A program made the translations under genes and the position numbers. From assembly GCA_029948255.1 (NCBI GenBank), contig JALIZF010001515.1:248001-312000 (forward strand): a stretch of 64,000 nucleotides of DNA, read 5' to 3'. Origin of the DNA: Telmatactis stephensoni (Eukaryota; Cnidaria; Anthozoa; Actiniaria; Isophelliidae). This document shows positions 12,111 through 25,100 of the stretch, piece after piece. The notes beneath the pieces were generated by a model. The model made no database searches, had not been told where the DNA came from, and worked only from the letters and a program-made list of their open reading frames with translations. The stretch's first letter is position 1. The number at the start of each line of letters is the position of its first letter.

Positions 12111-13021
12111 TTCTCTTTTAAATTTTTTTGATCACTGCTCTCAGTTTATTTCCCCAATGACAATTCCTCGAAACAAACCTCTATCCAGACTCGGCGAAGC
12201 TGTCCGGCATCCTAAACCCTGGACGTAACTAGGCCTACCAATTAAAGAAGCAACACAAGCCCGCAAACGTGTGTGCGCAATACATTACCCAATTTTTATG
12301 TTAATATATAAATGAGTGCACTGTAGATTCTGCAGAACCACTTTAACAGGTATCTATCTGTAACGCATTTGATAGCAATAAGATGATGTCAATATAATAA
12401 ATCTAAGTAGAAGAACGTGGAATACGCTGACCGTCTTAGGCTCAGGCTCATCGGACGAGATGTCTAAAATCCACGCGACTGGACCGAAAAGGAGTATTGA
12501 TAGGTTCCAAAGTTAAGTCACTTTTCGGCTTTGATCTTGATCAAACACATCGATCAAACACAACGCCCATGTGGCCGCCCACTCGGTGGTGCATACAGCT
12601 GGCTCGTTCAGTTGGTATTTCGGAATATCAGTAAGCTTTCTATTTTTTCCGGAACTTTGTTTAAAGCACTGCCTAACCAAAGTTAATAGAGCGTGGAATT
12701 GCAGGAATCAAATACAAAAACAAATGCAAGCCCCCACTGTATGTAAGGAATTGAACTATATTGATGACCCACCCCACTTCCAAATATGAAAATAGGGTCC
12801 CTTGACCTGGTTTAACTTTCAGAAAAACATGACCCACCCCCTTTCATACAGTAAATCTCTTTTGGCCCACCCCTCAATTCCTCCGGCCCACCCCCTTCCT
12901 AAAAAATGAATGCTCCCTAAGGCTATTTTTAGTAACAGGAAGTTGACGTCACCGTACTCACAAACAGCCAATGAAATGTCCTTGCTCTTAAAATCCTCTT
13001 CCGGTTCTTATCCCCGCTGCA
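12111..13021. other. spacer between copies A and B
   Basis: No gene is seen. At about 12915-12945 there is a fragment (CTAAGGCTATTTTTAGTAAC) also present in the foldback element at 25932-26213, so this is a relic of that element family. Confidence 0.45.
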
Positions 13022-13110
13022 CGGTAAAGTGAGCGCACCGTTGGCTTCCTGGAATATTAGCTCAGCTAAAGGAACTACTGACGTTAAACAAGGTACTCCT
13101 TTACCTTTTT
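13022..13110 (+). mobile_element. SINE family 1 fragment
   Basis: The fragment matches the 3' body of the SINE at 5365 (GAGCGCACCGTTGGCTTCCT, then GCTAAAGGAACT and CTTTACC). The tRNA-like head is missing. Confidence 0.55.
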
Positions 13111-13288
13111 CCCCCCTCTTTCGTTTTTGATTTGATTTGATAACCCCAGATATTAGTTAATCATAGCTAGTAAACAATAACACATAAAAGAATCACAATA
13201 AGTCTAATAGATTGTTTTAATTATTTTCGTTTCTAATTCGTTTACATGTTTTAAGACCTGTCGTGTTGCATGATTTTGCGAGACGAAA

Positions 13289-16200
13289 TTAAACGTCTGG
13301 GCAAGTAATCCCACTGACATCCTCCTCTGTAAGATCTGGAATATCGCTTTTCAAGTCTGCAACTGTTTCTGCAGGAGTGAACCCGCTAGCAATGTACATA
13401 CAGTAAGTCGTTATAGCTGTAGCGTCGAGTTTAGGCGCCTTGTTGCTATCCGGACATTGCTTTTGCTTTATTTGACTCGCTTGTTCGCTCGTAAGGCCCT
13501 CTGGTGTATTACCTTGGCACACCCCTTCGACCTTAAACTTATCGTTCATTACGCAGGGATCGGTGAAAAACTCCATGCCTGACACTTGACTTGCTTTAAC
13601 GAGGGCGTTTTTGAACATCTCCTCTGTCGTGAATTCCTCGCCCTTGTTTTGGCAATCAGTTAAAGTAGTACGATGTTTCTGCTGTGCATCGCTGTAAAGG
13701 GCGTCAAAATTCTTCTCACCTTTTCGGCACTTGTCTATGATCTGGCATAAAAAGCATTCTAATCAGTAACTGATGAAAAAACGTTTTGAGTTAATGGGTT
13801 GTTTTGGTTAAAGTGTAAGTGAAGTACACTACACTTTCAAGCTGTTCATGAAATCGATTGCAAATCGAGCCGTGCAAATCAGTGGAAATGTAGAATAAAT
13901 AGAGTACATATTATGTAAGATATAGTCATTTTATATAATATTGTTCAGGGAACTGAGGAAATTTCGTTAATTTTTAGTCTGTTTACCGATGATGTCATGT
14001 CATTCCTAGCTATCAAGCACTTGTATGAAAACTGCAACTTGTCCACGCAGCTATCGGCCATATCCAGAAAGCCATCCTTTATATCTTGCCAATTTGGTGG
14101 GTCGGCCTTGAACTTTGCCAGATTTTCTGGTATAATTCTTATACATTTGTCTTTATCAAAGTTACTTGAGCCTGTTTTAGGAAGCGCTTCAATGGTCTCC
14201 TTGATGTGCGTCAAAGCATTTTGCAGCTCATCGTTCCGGATCGCCTCCAACAATGTTGCCTCTAACTTTAAGAGAATAAAATGACATTTTAAATCGACAA
14301 TACTAAATAATTACCATGCAAACCCAATATTCCTATTAATCCAGAGAGGTTTTCAAAATAAATTCTATAATATCGGAAACGATTGAGGCTTTTTCTATAT
14401 ATACAAGATCGATCAAGATCGACAGTAGCCATTGTAACCAAATGGAATGTAATCTATATTCGTGCATGCTTTAGGTACAGAGTTCGCGTGACAGGATTTG
14501 CGTTAGTGCGTTTGCCTTAATTAAGCTTAAGTAAGTTTATAGATAAGACTTCACTAATTTCCGGATTACGTCATTACAAATATCAAGCGTGATTGTATAT
14601 TCCACTGAGTATATTTAGAACATGCATATATAATCACATAGCTGGAGGGAGTTGTAGTTGTTAGAGAACTGAGACAAGAATAAACAGCGAGTGCCGTGAG
14701 TGAAACTAGAGGGGATTTCGTATGACTGTGAAAATGACACCACACGGGCATGGCACGGTTACGTCAGGAATAGAGTCGTTTTCGTATGAGTGGGAAATTT
14801 ATCGTACCGTATCGTAAATGTACCAGTATCATAGTTTCTATAAAAACATTCGAAATTCCTGCTGTAACCGTATCGTATCGTAACCGTAAAGTGTTCCTAC
14901 TCATACGAAAACCACTCTATCGAATGTTTTTGTAGACATCACGGCACGGCGCGGACCGTTTCACACTCATACGAAATCTGCTTTATCCTTTATTTGTGTT
15001 AGTGCGCGATATACAAGCGGTCAGTATTCCCAATTCCCGGATGTGACGGAGTTTGTTTCTGTTTCTCGATGCTGGACAAATTCCCACTTGATTTTGTCCC
15101 AAATCGTTCTTCCTGAGGAAAATAAGGAAATTAGCATATTTTGGCAGGAACTGGACGCTGAAATTGAACCTTTCCCATTGACTGCCCCCGCCCCCGCCCC
15201 CATCCACGCCCCTTTTGCTCAGGCCTCTCCACGACCCCTGGAATGAACTGGATTTGAATTGTTCTTCCTGGTATAGTTAAAAGCAAATCAATAACAACTG
15301 ATCATGTGGTTGCTATGTAGAGCTTATGACGTCATGACGTCATGAAATCCAACAACGTCGAACATGAATCAAGGCCGGAGAACAATAAAGACGCCCCCTC
15401 CCTCCTGGTTAGTAAGGTATAACTAGAAAACTAGTAACATGCCTACCCCGGTTTTAATCGTGTTGTCAAAATCTGCCACTTTGTCCTCTGCATCGCCTAC
15501 TTTAGTTTCTGATTCTTTCAGCTTATTACAAGCTTCTTTTGCTTTTTCTGTCTTCTTTTGGCAAGCAATAAATGTACTGATTATATTAAATAAATCAAAG
15601 GCTGCATGGGACGAAACAAAAGATAAAATCAGAAAAAGATCGAATTATATAAGGAATAAATAAATAAACGGAGCAAAATTGCATTAAATCGTTTCCATGG
15701 TAGGCATTTTTTACATGTGCCCGAGTATAGGTTCTGAATAATGGCACTGGAAAGCTATACTGTCCATGCATGCAACCGCTGCCTGGTTGGTTCGCGGTTG
15801 AGCGCGGTTGTCCTCAGTAATCAATACGCGGGGACTTAAATAAGATGCTGCCTTTGTAATTACATCAGATGGACATGGCAAGACCACGTCTTCTCGGAAT
15901 AGCACGTTAAACCGTGGGTCTCCCCACACTTCACCACATACATTACAAAGATGTTTAAACCTCTCAGTAATCGGGAAGAGTAGTCCATGAAATTACCGGT
16001 GTGTGTGTGATCTGACTTACACTTCCAACATTGATGTCTAGATTAGTGTTGATGTCTGTGTACGGATTGTTAGTCCATTAGACCGGCCTCACTTTTAACA
16101 ATACAGCTAGCAACGTACTAGACTCTTTTGAGTGTTGGGCCCATCCTTCCAATTCAGAACAAGTCAGCCATCAATTTTTCCACTGGGAAACGATTTTTAT

Positions 16201-19200
16201 TTTTTGTTTGTCGGTCATTTTGCTTCTAAAATTTTTTTCCGACTCGTCACTGAGTCTGAAGAAAATATGCAGAAAAACGAAAAGGATGTTTGTGGAAGAA
16301 AATTCTACTCACCGATGCTCAACACTGACAAAACGCCACCGGCAACCTTGAAGAATTTCATTCCCTTGAATACTATATTCAACTTTGATCCAAATTTTGC
16401 GACGGCAGTGCTTTTGAGGAATGCCTTGGCAGATCCCTGTGTAAACCCTATTAGTTTTTTAACTTTTGGCGTGGCTTTGAGAAGGGGCTCTAGGTCTGTT
16501 GCTTTCATTGCCTTGTAAATCTTTCAAAATAAAAGTACAGTGAAACAGTAGAATGATGAGCTATATTCGTAGCATTGCTGGAATTCAATCATTCCCTTGG
16601 AAATCAAAAGATAAAGAAGTGGTAGCCACATGTTGGATGAAGAAACAACAGATACTAACGAGTAATCTCTTGTTGAATTTCATCCAAGATGGCTGCCATT
16701 ACGTCACATGCAACCCAACAATATTTGTGTGCTATACCTTGTTGACGTTGTAAGTTTTGTATGCCTTGCCTGCTATAGCTGCAATTGCAGGAATTGCCGC
16801 TGATGCCCAGGATAAAGAAAGTTGAAGAGCCTTCTCTGACGCACTTAATCTGTCAAAAATACCGTCTACAGTTGCTTGATCTATTGACCCTGTAGCGGTC
16901 TTGAGTTTATCCTGACAACGTTCAAAGTATAAATGATGATAATGAATACTTAATAATGCAAAAACAAATCCATAAGAAAAGTGCAGGCGTTCAGTATCAA
17001 TAGCTGGTATTAGTTTATAATTAAACATTGAATAAGCTAGGACCATCTTATATTAGTGAGTTTTTCAACTTAAAAATCATTAGATATAATTTAGAATAGG
17101 TGCATAAATCGTTTTCTTAGGTTATTACTAATTTGTGCCGGGAACTCTCTACCAGTTAAGATAAAGCCGTTTAAGAAGGCCTTAAGGTGTCTGTAAACAG
17201 TTTTTTGGTCACCAACTACTAACAAATAAGCGGTTTAAAACCTACTTTCCTCTAATCGGATCTTAAAGACATAGTTGCTGAAGGATGGAAGTTTGAGTAG
17301 TTGGGTGTGTCATGGCAATCGGCGCTAACTTATGCATATTATGGGAAAATCCCGTAAAACAGACTTTTAGTTCGTTCTCCAAAACTTTATATACTATAAA
17401 ATCTTTACCAAATACAACCTAACCATTCACAGAGTAGAGAACAGACGTAGAGAAATTTTTGGTAGCAAATGTGGTGCAAATATGACAAACAGATACTGTA
17501 AACCTAAAGCAAATATGGAAAAAAGCCGTATTTGCTTATCCCATTTTCAAGGCCGATGAGCAAATGTGGCATTTATCAGATTTACAGGTTTACAGTATCT
17601 GTTTTCAATATTTGCACCATATTCGCTACCCAGAAAACGAAGGCAAATCTAATTTTTCGCTCAGTGAATTAATTACTTTGTCTCTGGGATTTTGCAATTG
17701 TAAATTGTCAAAGAGTGTAGGATATGCATTTGTGAAGGCTCGGTAATGAATGTTCATAAACAAGCTAAAGTCAAACTTACCCTCATGGCCGCCTCTGTAC
17801 GTATCAATATCTCTTTGAAATTCGTGTCAATTGAACCCAACAATTCTTCTTCAAGTCTTACTAGTTCATTAATACTCGACCACACGGTTTTGAGCACCTC
17901 AGACAAGCATTCTAAGCTGTCTTTCTTTTTTAAGACTGTCAAACAGAAGACAAATATTTGCGAGACCTTACAGGTGAATATCAGAAAAGGTGTTGGCAGT
18001 CACATTTAGAGTTACGCATGCGTTGGTACAAATTAACTTGGTCCTATACCTTCTTGAAGTTTTTGATCCACTTGCTCTGAACGTGTTTTTACGGCATCTC
18101 TCCTGGTGTTAAAGTCCGATTCAAATCCACAGAGGAAATCATAGCCAAGACCACAACAACCTTTGATGTCGTAAATGGTCTCCACGACAGTAGCCACAAC
18201 AGTCACAACCAAACTGACGATGAATAAGAACAAACCAAAGAATCCTAGGAAAACAGTGCTGGTGTAAATTTAATTTTGACCATGTGTTGGCGTACTATCG
18301 TTGTAAATAAGAGTACATACCGCGGCTAGCCATCGTATATTTGTTTTACCACATTAACAACATTTGAATTTAAAGCGTGACTGCATTTCGTGACATGACC
18401 AAAACGTGACTAAAATTACAGCTGCGTGGTGTCCTGTCAGTCCGACAAAACTGCCAGTCAGAATTTTGCAAAGCTTTACTGACAATTTTTTTAGACCCTT
18501 CTTTATGAATATTGTTGAAAACTTTCAGGAAAACAAGTACTTTGATGTAGTACTTATCATGAGTCAATATTACAACTATAACTAAGTAGTTTTTTTATGG
18601 AATCAACATTGAGCCGGCCAAGAGTTTTGTTCACCTTTCGGCTTTCAAAACTGTAAATTTTACTTTTCCTCGTGATGTTTTGTGAAATTTTCGCCAGAAA
18701 TTCAGTAATCGACATGTAATGATAGAAGTGATAATTTTTTCCAAGAGTTCTTGAAATCGGGAATCTATGGTTGTTTTGAAACAGCTATTAAGAAAAATCT
18801 TGCTGCCATTTTGTTGGCATTGCCCGAAAACGCCTCGTTTTCATGTCCGCCCGCGATTTTCTTGAGAGCGGTCTCCGCATCTCAGAAATGGTCTATTACA
18901 GCCAACTATCCAATCCCTTGAAAATTAAATGAGCGCCCGGAGGCTTATTCGAATCATGACGGTACGTATGTTGAAATATCTAACAAGGTTTTAATTTGAT
19001 GACCTCTTGATGGTTCATCCTTCCCGTCACGATGTGACTATTCATTCACTTCTCAGGGAGATACGGGTCTTGCGTTTGACTCCGAGTCACCTCACAAATT
19101 AAACACTTGTGTTTCGACTTCTGTCGAATTCGCGTAGCTTTAATTGGATTCAAACACCCGTAAAACGGATTACTGATGGAGAGAGGGGATGAAGGATGCC

Positions 19201-20796
19201 CCGTCGACTTTCTTGGAGACCGGTTCATGCTGAATGAACGTTAATTGGTGTTACTTTACCTTTACTTTTACCTTTAGCTGTTAAGGCGAAAACGCTAAGA
19301 CTTCAAAATGAATAAGAATGAGCTGGTAGCTATGCGTTTGATTTGAAGCTACAGAAAAGTGAATAGAGTGAGGTGTAATATCTAATTTTGTCATAGATTG
19401 ATAGTTTCACTTAATTTCATGCACAAATATTTTCATATTTAACTGTTTTTATTACAACTTTATTTTAACAATTTATTTAAAATTCACATTATATAGATTT
19501 AACATAGAGTACAAACACTAAAAGAGTGCAATACTTTGCACTGTTTAGTACTAAAATAATTTAGCACTATTTAGTGCTATTTATTTTTCACACTTTTAGT
19601 GTTTGTACTCTAAAAGTTCAACTCTTCTTCATTTTATTAGTTACTAGTAACGAAAGCAATAATAACTTTTTTAGTTTTATTTATCTTTATATTATTACTT
19701 CATTATTATTTTTGGCATTCACTTATTCTATTTTGGCATTACAAGAGGTGAAAAGACAGGATTGATTTTGTATTAGAGTGGTTTTCGTATGAGTGGGAAC
19801 ACTGTACGGTTACGATACGATACGGTTACGGCATGAATTTCGAATGTTTTTATAGACATTACGGCACTGACACGTGCACGGTCACGGTACGGCGCGGTAA
19901 GTTTCCCACTCATACGAAAACGACTCTATGTATCTGTGCCTTATTTGGTAATTCCATACGTATTTGTTCCGAGGAGTTTTTCAGTGTTAAGTTTATTGCT
20001 AAACTCAACCTGTACTTCTTTTCACTTACTCTTATTCCTTGTAAGAGACCTTCCTGGGCTGAGAGTAATATCTGTTAAGAAGAAATATAAAAAGTGAATA
20101 TACATGCAGGAAGAATTATCTCTTAGGGACGGACCTGGCACCACAAAGCTTCAAATGTTCAGTTCTTCGATCTAATTCCTCTATGAATTATCAAAAATTA
20201 TTTGTTCCTATTATTTACTCACTGTGTCGAGCCTGGACCTCATTCACCGTGTTTTTAAACTCTTGGTGTTCATTGTCGTCTATCATTTCTATAAATGACA
20301 TCATCCATGCAAAATAATATTCAATACATGATAGAAACTAGGCGGCCTCAGATATAAGTAACGATATAATAAGGACTGGACATGGAAATCTGCAAAATTG
20401 TGTTAGCACAGAGTACTTACTTACTGAGGTTTTGAGCCCTTCGTCGGAGTAGAACCCTGAAAAGCTTTTTTACTCTGATGAAGGGCCAAAGTTCAAAACC
20501 TCAGCAATGTAAGTACTCTTTTCATACGGTGTTACAGATTTTCATTCATTCTTTATTCAATACATGGCCCTGAAGCCAGCCTCTCAGCTTCATCGAATCA
20601 AAAAGCAAGCGTTGTATTATCACAACTTGAAACTTCAAAAATAACGTGTATTGCCTTTAGAAAGTCCACGGGGCCGTATTATGGAGGGAGACGATATGGC
20701 AAAGTATTCATTGTAACTGGAACGAGCACTGATGATGTCTTGATGAAGAATAATCAAACAAAGGAAGACTGCCAGTCTTTTGGATGGGTGGGCCAT
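13289..20796 (-). CDS. array paralogue B: secreted or membrane protein of unrecognised family, 10 exons
   Basis: Coding exons in transcription order: 20655-20796, 20223-20288, 20030-20071, 18050-18244, 17781-17935, 16738-16911, 16313-16520, 15447-15601, 13987-14265, 13289-13741. Phases agree throughout and the total is 1869 nt (622 residues). Intron 1 must use a GC donor (AAAG|GCAATA); the other introns are GT-AG. Domain order follows copy A: signal peptide (core VFLCLIILH), acidic exon 2, transmembrane segment in exon 4 with the GCCGLGY motif, helical exons, hydrophobic stretches in exon 6 (SWASAAIPAIAAIAGKAY) and across exons 7/8, then a C-terminal domain with about seven cysteines. Frames are intact with no premature stop, so it is probably functional. 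It is very close to copy C except in exon 2 and exon 9 lengths. Confidence 0.8.
14709..14983. mobile_element. TA-flanked MITE (outer) split by a related MITE
   Basis: The ends read GAGGGGATTTCGTATGACTG and, inverted, AAGCAGATTTCGTATGAGTG, each flanked by TA. The element is interrupted at a TA by the related element at 14773-14917. The flanks rejoin to match the uninterrupted relative at 19776. Confidence 0.65.
14773..14917. mobile_element. TA-flanked MITE (inner, nested)
   Basis: A 145-bp element with terminal inverted repeats of about 24 bp (GAGTCGTTTTCGTATGAGTG inverted at the far end), flanked by TA on both sides. It belongs to the same family as 19776-19926, in the opposite orientation. 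Confidence 0.8.
17489..17606. mobile_element. foldback element in copy B intron 5/upstream
   Basis: Arms begin ACAGATACTGTAAACC and are inverted at the other end. The same element lies at the matching place in copy C (27494-27608), so it predates the B/C duplication. Confidence 0.65.
19040..19265 (+). mobile_element. SINE family 1, copy B intron 3
   Basis: It shares TTCGACTTCTGTCGAATTCG, CTGATGGAGAGAGGGG and the TTACTTTACCTTT tail with the SINE at 5365. The tRNA-like head is decayed. The same insertion is present in copy C at 28857. Confidence 0.55.
19507..19610. mobile_element. 104-bp TA-flanked MITE, absent from copy C
   Basis: Terminal inverted repeats begin GAGTACAAACACTAAAAG. The flanks are TA. 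The matching site in copy C (about 29310, ACATAAGAGTTC) is empty with a single TA. Confidence 0.75.
19776..19926. mobile_element. 151-bp TA-flanked MITE, absent from copy C
   Basis: Inverted repeats of about 25 bp (GAGTGGTTTTCGTATGAGTG). Copy C at about 29480 reads GTATTATGTATCTG, an exact empty site with one TA. This defines both ends and the TA duplication. Confidence 0.85.
20400..20537. repeat. inverted repeat in copy B intron 1
   Basis: Blocks GTGTTA, AGAGTACTTAC, GAGGTTTTGA and GCCCTTCGTCGGAGTA are inverted around AAAAGC. The same element is found in copy C at 30034-30171. Confidence 0.6.
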
Positions 20797-21652
20797 TTTT
20801 CCTGAAAAAAAGAGGAATTCTTTGTTTGGATGGCTTATCGAGACAAAGTATACAAATTAGGGCTAACATTCCAGTGGTTTCACTGGACCAACAAAATAGA
20901 TTTTCGGCTAATTCACATTAATAGATTGTAATTAAATAGTACAAAATAGCACTAATTAAACATGGCAAAATAATAAGACAAAATAGAAATAATACAACAT
21001 TGTAATAGTACAAAATATAATAAAATGTAATAATACAAAATTCAAAATGTAATAGTACAAAACAGCACTAATTCAACAATGCAAAACAAAGCATTTTCCA
21101 CTATTTAGTACCAATCAGTTACTGAGTTGTTTCACTAGGTTTAGTGCTTAAAGTTTTTTTGCGAAGTTGCAAAAAATTGCAATTGTACTGTCTTTTCTAA
21201 TAATTTGGCTTACCAATGGCCACAAAAATAATATAATCGATCTCTCGATTCCTAGGGATATTAAACTCAGCAGGGCAGTTGCTTACCTTATCTGACGGAG
21301 ACCCTTTGAATGTCTATATTGACAATAATGTTTTATTGCTGTAATAAGCCTGTGGCCTGGTGGCTGTCAGTGACCTGTCCTCGGTGTAATATCAATTACT
21401 GGTATCTCCAGCCACTCATGAAAGGCCGTCAACACCTTCATCGAATTTTTAATAAACTGAACCTTGTTTTCGGTTAATTAAATTAATCAGAAATTAATAA
21501 TTTATGAAAAAACTATTACTACATCTTGTTGCGAATTCAAGTCCATTTTATGCTTTACTGGCATGGTCTTAAGTTGGAAGTAGCAAGTTCTGCGTTATGT
21601 CTTCGTCTAAGCAAGCTCATTTCCTATGACAAATTTTCTCCCTCTCTTTTGA
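20797..21652. other. upstream flank of copy B
   Basis: No gene is seen. It is AT-rich with repeated AGTACAAAATA-like units around 20930-21070. A TATA-like GTATAC on the minus strand lies about 50-60 nt upstream of the copy B start codon. Confidence 0.4.
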
Positions 21653-21995
21653 CAGGGTTCGCACTACTCCTGGAATTCTTGGAAATTAACTCCTGGAATT
21701 TAGAAAATTTGTTCCAGGGCCCTACAAAAAACTCCTGGAAATTCAAATTTTCACGCCAACTCCTGGAAAACTCCTTGGATTTTCTATAAATATAAGGTCA
21801 AATAGTCAAAAAACTTGAAAATCGTTAACTTGTTTTTGCGAAGAACATCGACAATTTGTAGGTAGTAAATTCACGAGTTTTTAAAATCCACTTTTTACTT
21901 TCTGCAACAACCTTAAAGGGTCCTGGAGGTTTTGTATTTACACCCTGGAAAACTCCTGGAGCTTTCTAATTTCCTAGAAGTACGATCGAACCCTG
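21653..21995. mobile_element. repeat of ACTCCTGGAA units with inverted ends
   Basis: Ends are CAGGGTTCG and CGAACCCTG. The interior carries many CTCCTGGAA and TTTCCAGG units. It sits at the junction between the B and C duplication blocks. Confidence 0.5.
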
Positions 21996-22153
21996 TTTTG
22001 ATTTGTTACCCCAGTTATTAGTTTATCATAGCTAGTAAACAATAACGCATAAAAGAATCCCAATAAGTCTAACAGATTGTTTTAATTATTTTCGTTTCTA
22101 ATTCGTTTACATGTTTTAAGACCTGTCGTGTTGCATGATTTTGCGAGACGAAA

Positions 22154-25100
22154 TTATTCTTCTGGGCAAGTAATCCCACTGACATCCTCCTCTGTAAGAT
22201 CTGGAATATCGCTTTTCAAGTCTGCAAATGCTTCTGCAGGAGTGAGGTCACTACCAATGTACATACAGTAAAGCGATATATCTGAAGCGTCGAGTTTAGG
22301 CGCCTTGGTAGTATCCGGACATTGCTTTTGCTTTATTTGACTCGCTTGTTCGCTCGTAAGGCCCCCTGGTGTATTCCCTTGGCACACCCCTGCGACCTTA
22401 AACTTATCGTTCATTACGCAGGGATCGGTGAAAAACTCCATGCCTGGCTTTTGACTTGCTTTAACGAGGGCGTTTTTGAACATCTCCTTTGTCGTGAATT
22501 CCTCGCCCTTGTTTTGGCAATCAGTTAAAGTAGTACGATGTTTCTGCTGTGCATCGCTGTAAAGGGCGTCAAAATTCTTCTCACCTTTTCGGCACTTGCC
22601 TACGATCTGGCATAAAAAGCATTCTAATTAGTAACTGATGAAAAATCTTTTTGAGTTAATGGGTTGTTTCAGTGAAAGTGTAAGTGAAGCACACTACACT
22701 TTCAAGCTAGCTGTTCATGAAATCAATTGCAGATGGTAATGTAGAATAAATAGAGTACATACTATGTAAGAGTAGTGTAATATACGATCGTTATTTTCAT
22801 AATATTGTTCAGGGAACGGAAAGTAGGTGTACCGGTCACCCTGTGACACACATTGGATATTTTTAGTCAATAGCAGGACAATTCACTTTCGAGAAAGTTT
22901 TGCTAGAAATTTTTTTTCCAAACACCCAAGTTCACTCAAAGTTCACACAAAATGCGTTTTACATATGTATATTTTATATACAGTTGACCGAAATATTTGG
23001 TATCTCATCCATTCATATTCAAATATCGCCACCCGTGTTAAAAATGATTATATAAAAGACATGTTAATACTGAGCAAATTTCATCAATTTCAGTTTTAGT
23101 CTGTTTACCGAAGATGTCATGTCACTCCTTGCTATCAAGCAATTGAATGAAAACTGCAACTTGTCCACGCAACTATCGGCTATATCCAGAAAGCCATCCT
23201 TTATATCTTGCCAATTTGGTGGGTCCGCCATGAACTTTGCCATATTTTCTGGTATAATTCTCATACATCTGTCTTTATCAAGGTTGTCTGACTTAGGAAG
23301 CTCTGCAATGGTGTCGTTGATGTGCGCCAAAGCAGTGTGCAGCTCTTCCTTCCTAATCTCCTCCAACAATGTTGCCTCTAACTTTAAGAGAATAAAATGA
23401 CATTTTAAATCGACAACATTAAAAATTACCATGCAAACCCAATTCCTATTAACCCAGATAGTGTTTCAAAATAAATTGATTGAAAATCCATACATTGGCT
23501 AGTATATCCAGGAGCCATTTCGGTGTCAGCTTCTAGGTTCGATGATTTTTAAAGGGTCAATGTTTGTGTAAATAGCTGTATACAAGCGGTCAGTATCCCA
23601 ATACTGCCGTCTCACTAGTCATTGAAGGGGGACCAGCATCAAAATCCTTCAATATCAAATTTAGACTCTCAACAAGCCATTCGATAACTGGATAGTTTGT
23701 TTTCTGAAAATTGTCATGGGAAGGATTAGATTTTTATAAATCTTTGGAGGTGTCAGTGACGTCATACACTCAACCCAAGCAATCGGCTCCTTACATTTCT
23801 TTGTAATTTGTAATTGAAATATCTTAGCGTAATTATTCTACATTTAAGAAAACCGACCAGAAAATAAATCCTTAGCCTAAACAACGTACAAAAAGCCCTT
23901 CACACAAATTTTTAGTGCGAAAGAAATGAAAGAAACTAAACATAAAGAAATGTATGGAGCTGAATGTTTAGGTTGAGTGTATGACATCACGTGAAGGATT
24001 TTGATGCTAGTTCCCCCTTTAAACCTGGTCACAAGCGATGACACTAGAAAATGCGCAAGCATGTAGTCAGACTCGGTAATAAATATCTTATTAGCATGGC
24101 TTTAACTTTTTACGCCTACAATAACAGCTACATATAAGCCGCTAGTTATAAGCGCCCCCCTCATCCGCAAGCGAAAAGACCAATAGTCCGATTATAAGCC
24201 CTCTCGAATATAACCAATGTTTTTCATTTCTTGTGTAAATCATACCATACTACACCGTACAAATAAAACGTGGTACAATTATAATTTCATGAATCTGGAA
24301 CGGATCGGAAAGCAATAAAGACGCCCCTCCCACCTGGTTAGTAAGGTATAACTAGTAACATGCCTACCCCGGTTTTAATCGTGTTGTCCAAATCTGCCAC
24401 TTTTTGCTCTGCTTCGGTCACTTTAGTTTCTGATTCTTTCAGCTTATTACAAGATTCTTTTGCTTTTTCTGTCTTCTTTTGGCAAGCAATAAATGTACTG
24501 ATTATATTAAATAAATCAAAGGCTGCATGGGACGAAACAAAAGATAAAATAAGAGAAAGAATGAATTATATAAGGAATAAATAAATAAACGGAGCAAAAT
24601 TGCATTAAATCGTTTCCATGGTAGGCATTTATTTACATGTGCCCGAGTATAGGATCTGAATAATGTCACTGGAAAGCTAACTGTCCATCCATGCAACCGC
24701 TGCCCGGTTGGTTCGCGGTTGAGCGCTTCTCCTCAATACGGAAGGAACGGGCAGACCAACCAATACGCGGGGACTTAAATAAGGTGCTGACTTTGTAATT
24801 ACATCAAATGAAAATGGCAAGACCACGTGTCTTCTTGGAATACGACGTTAAACCGTGGGTTCCGTCTCCCCACACTTCACCACATATATACATTACAAAG
24901 ATGTTTAAACCTCTCATGCAGTAATCGGCGGGAAGTGTAGTCCATGAAATTGCCGGTGTGTGTGTGATCTGACTTACACTTCCAACATTGAAGTGTAGAT
25001 TAGTGTTGATGTCTGTGTACGGATTGTTAGTCCATTAGACCGGCCTCACTTTTAACAATACAGCTAGCAAAGTAATAGACTAGCTAACTATAGCTCTTCC

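Larger units (their letters stand above)
13130..21640. repeat. segmental duplication block containing copy B
   Basis: Sequence from the 3' UTR of copy B (AGTTAATCATAGCTAGTAAA onward) through all introns to beyond its 5' flank (CTGGCATGGTCTTAAG near 21565) is collinear and highly similar to 22000-31250, apart from transposon insertions. The edges are approximate. Confidence 0.75.
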
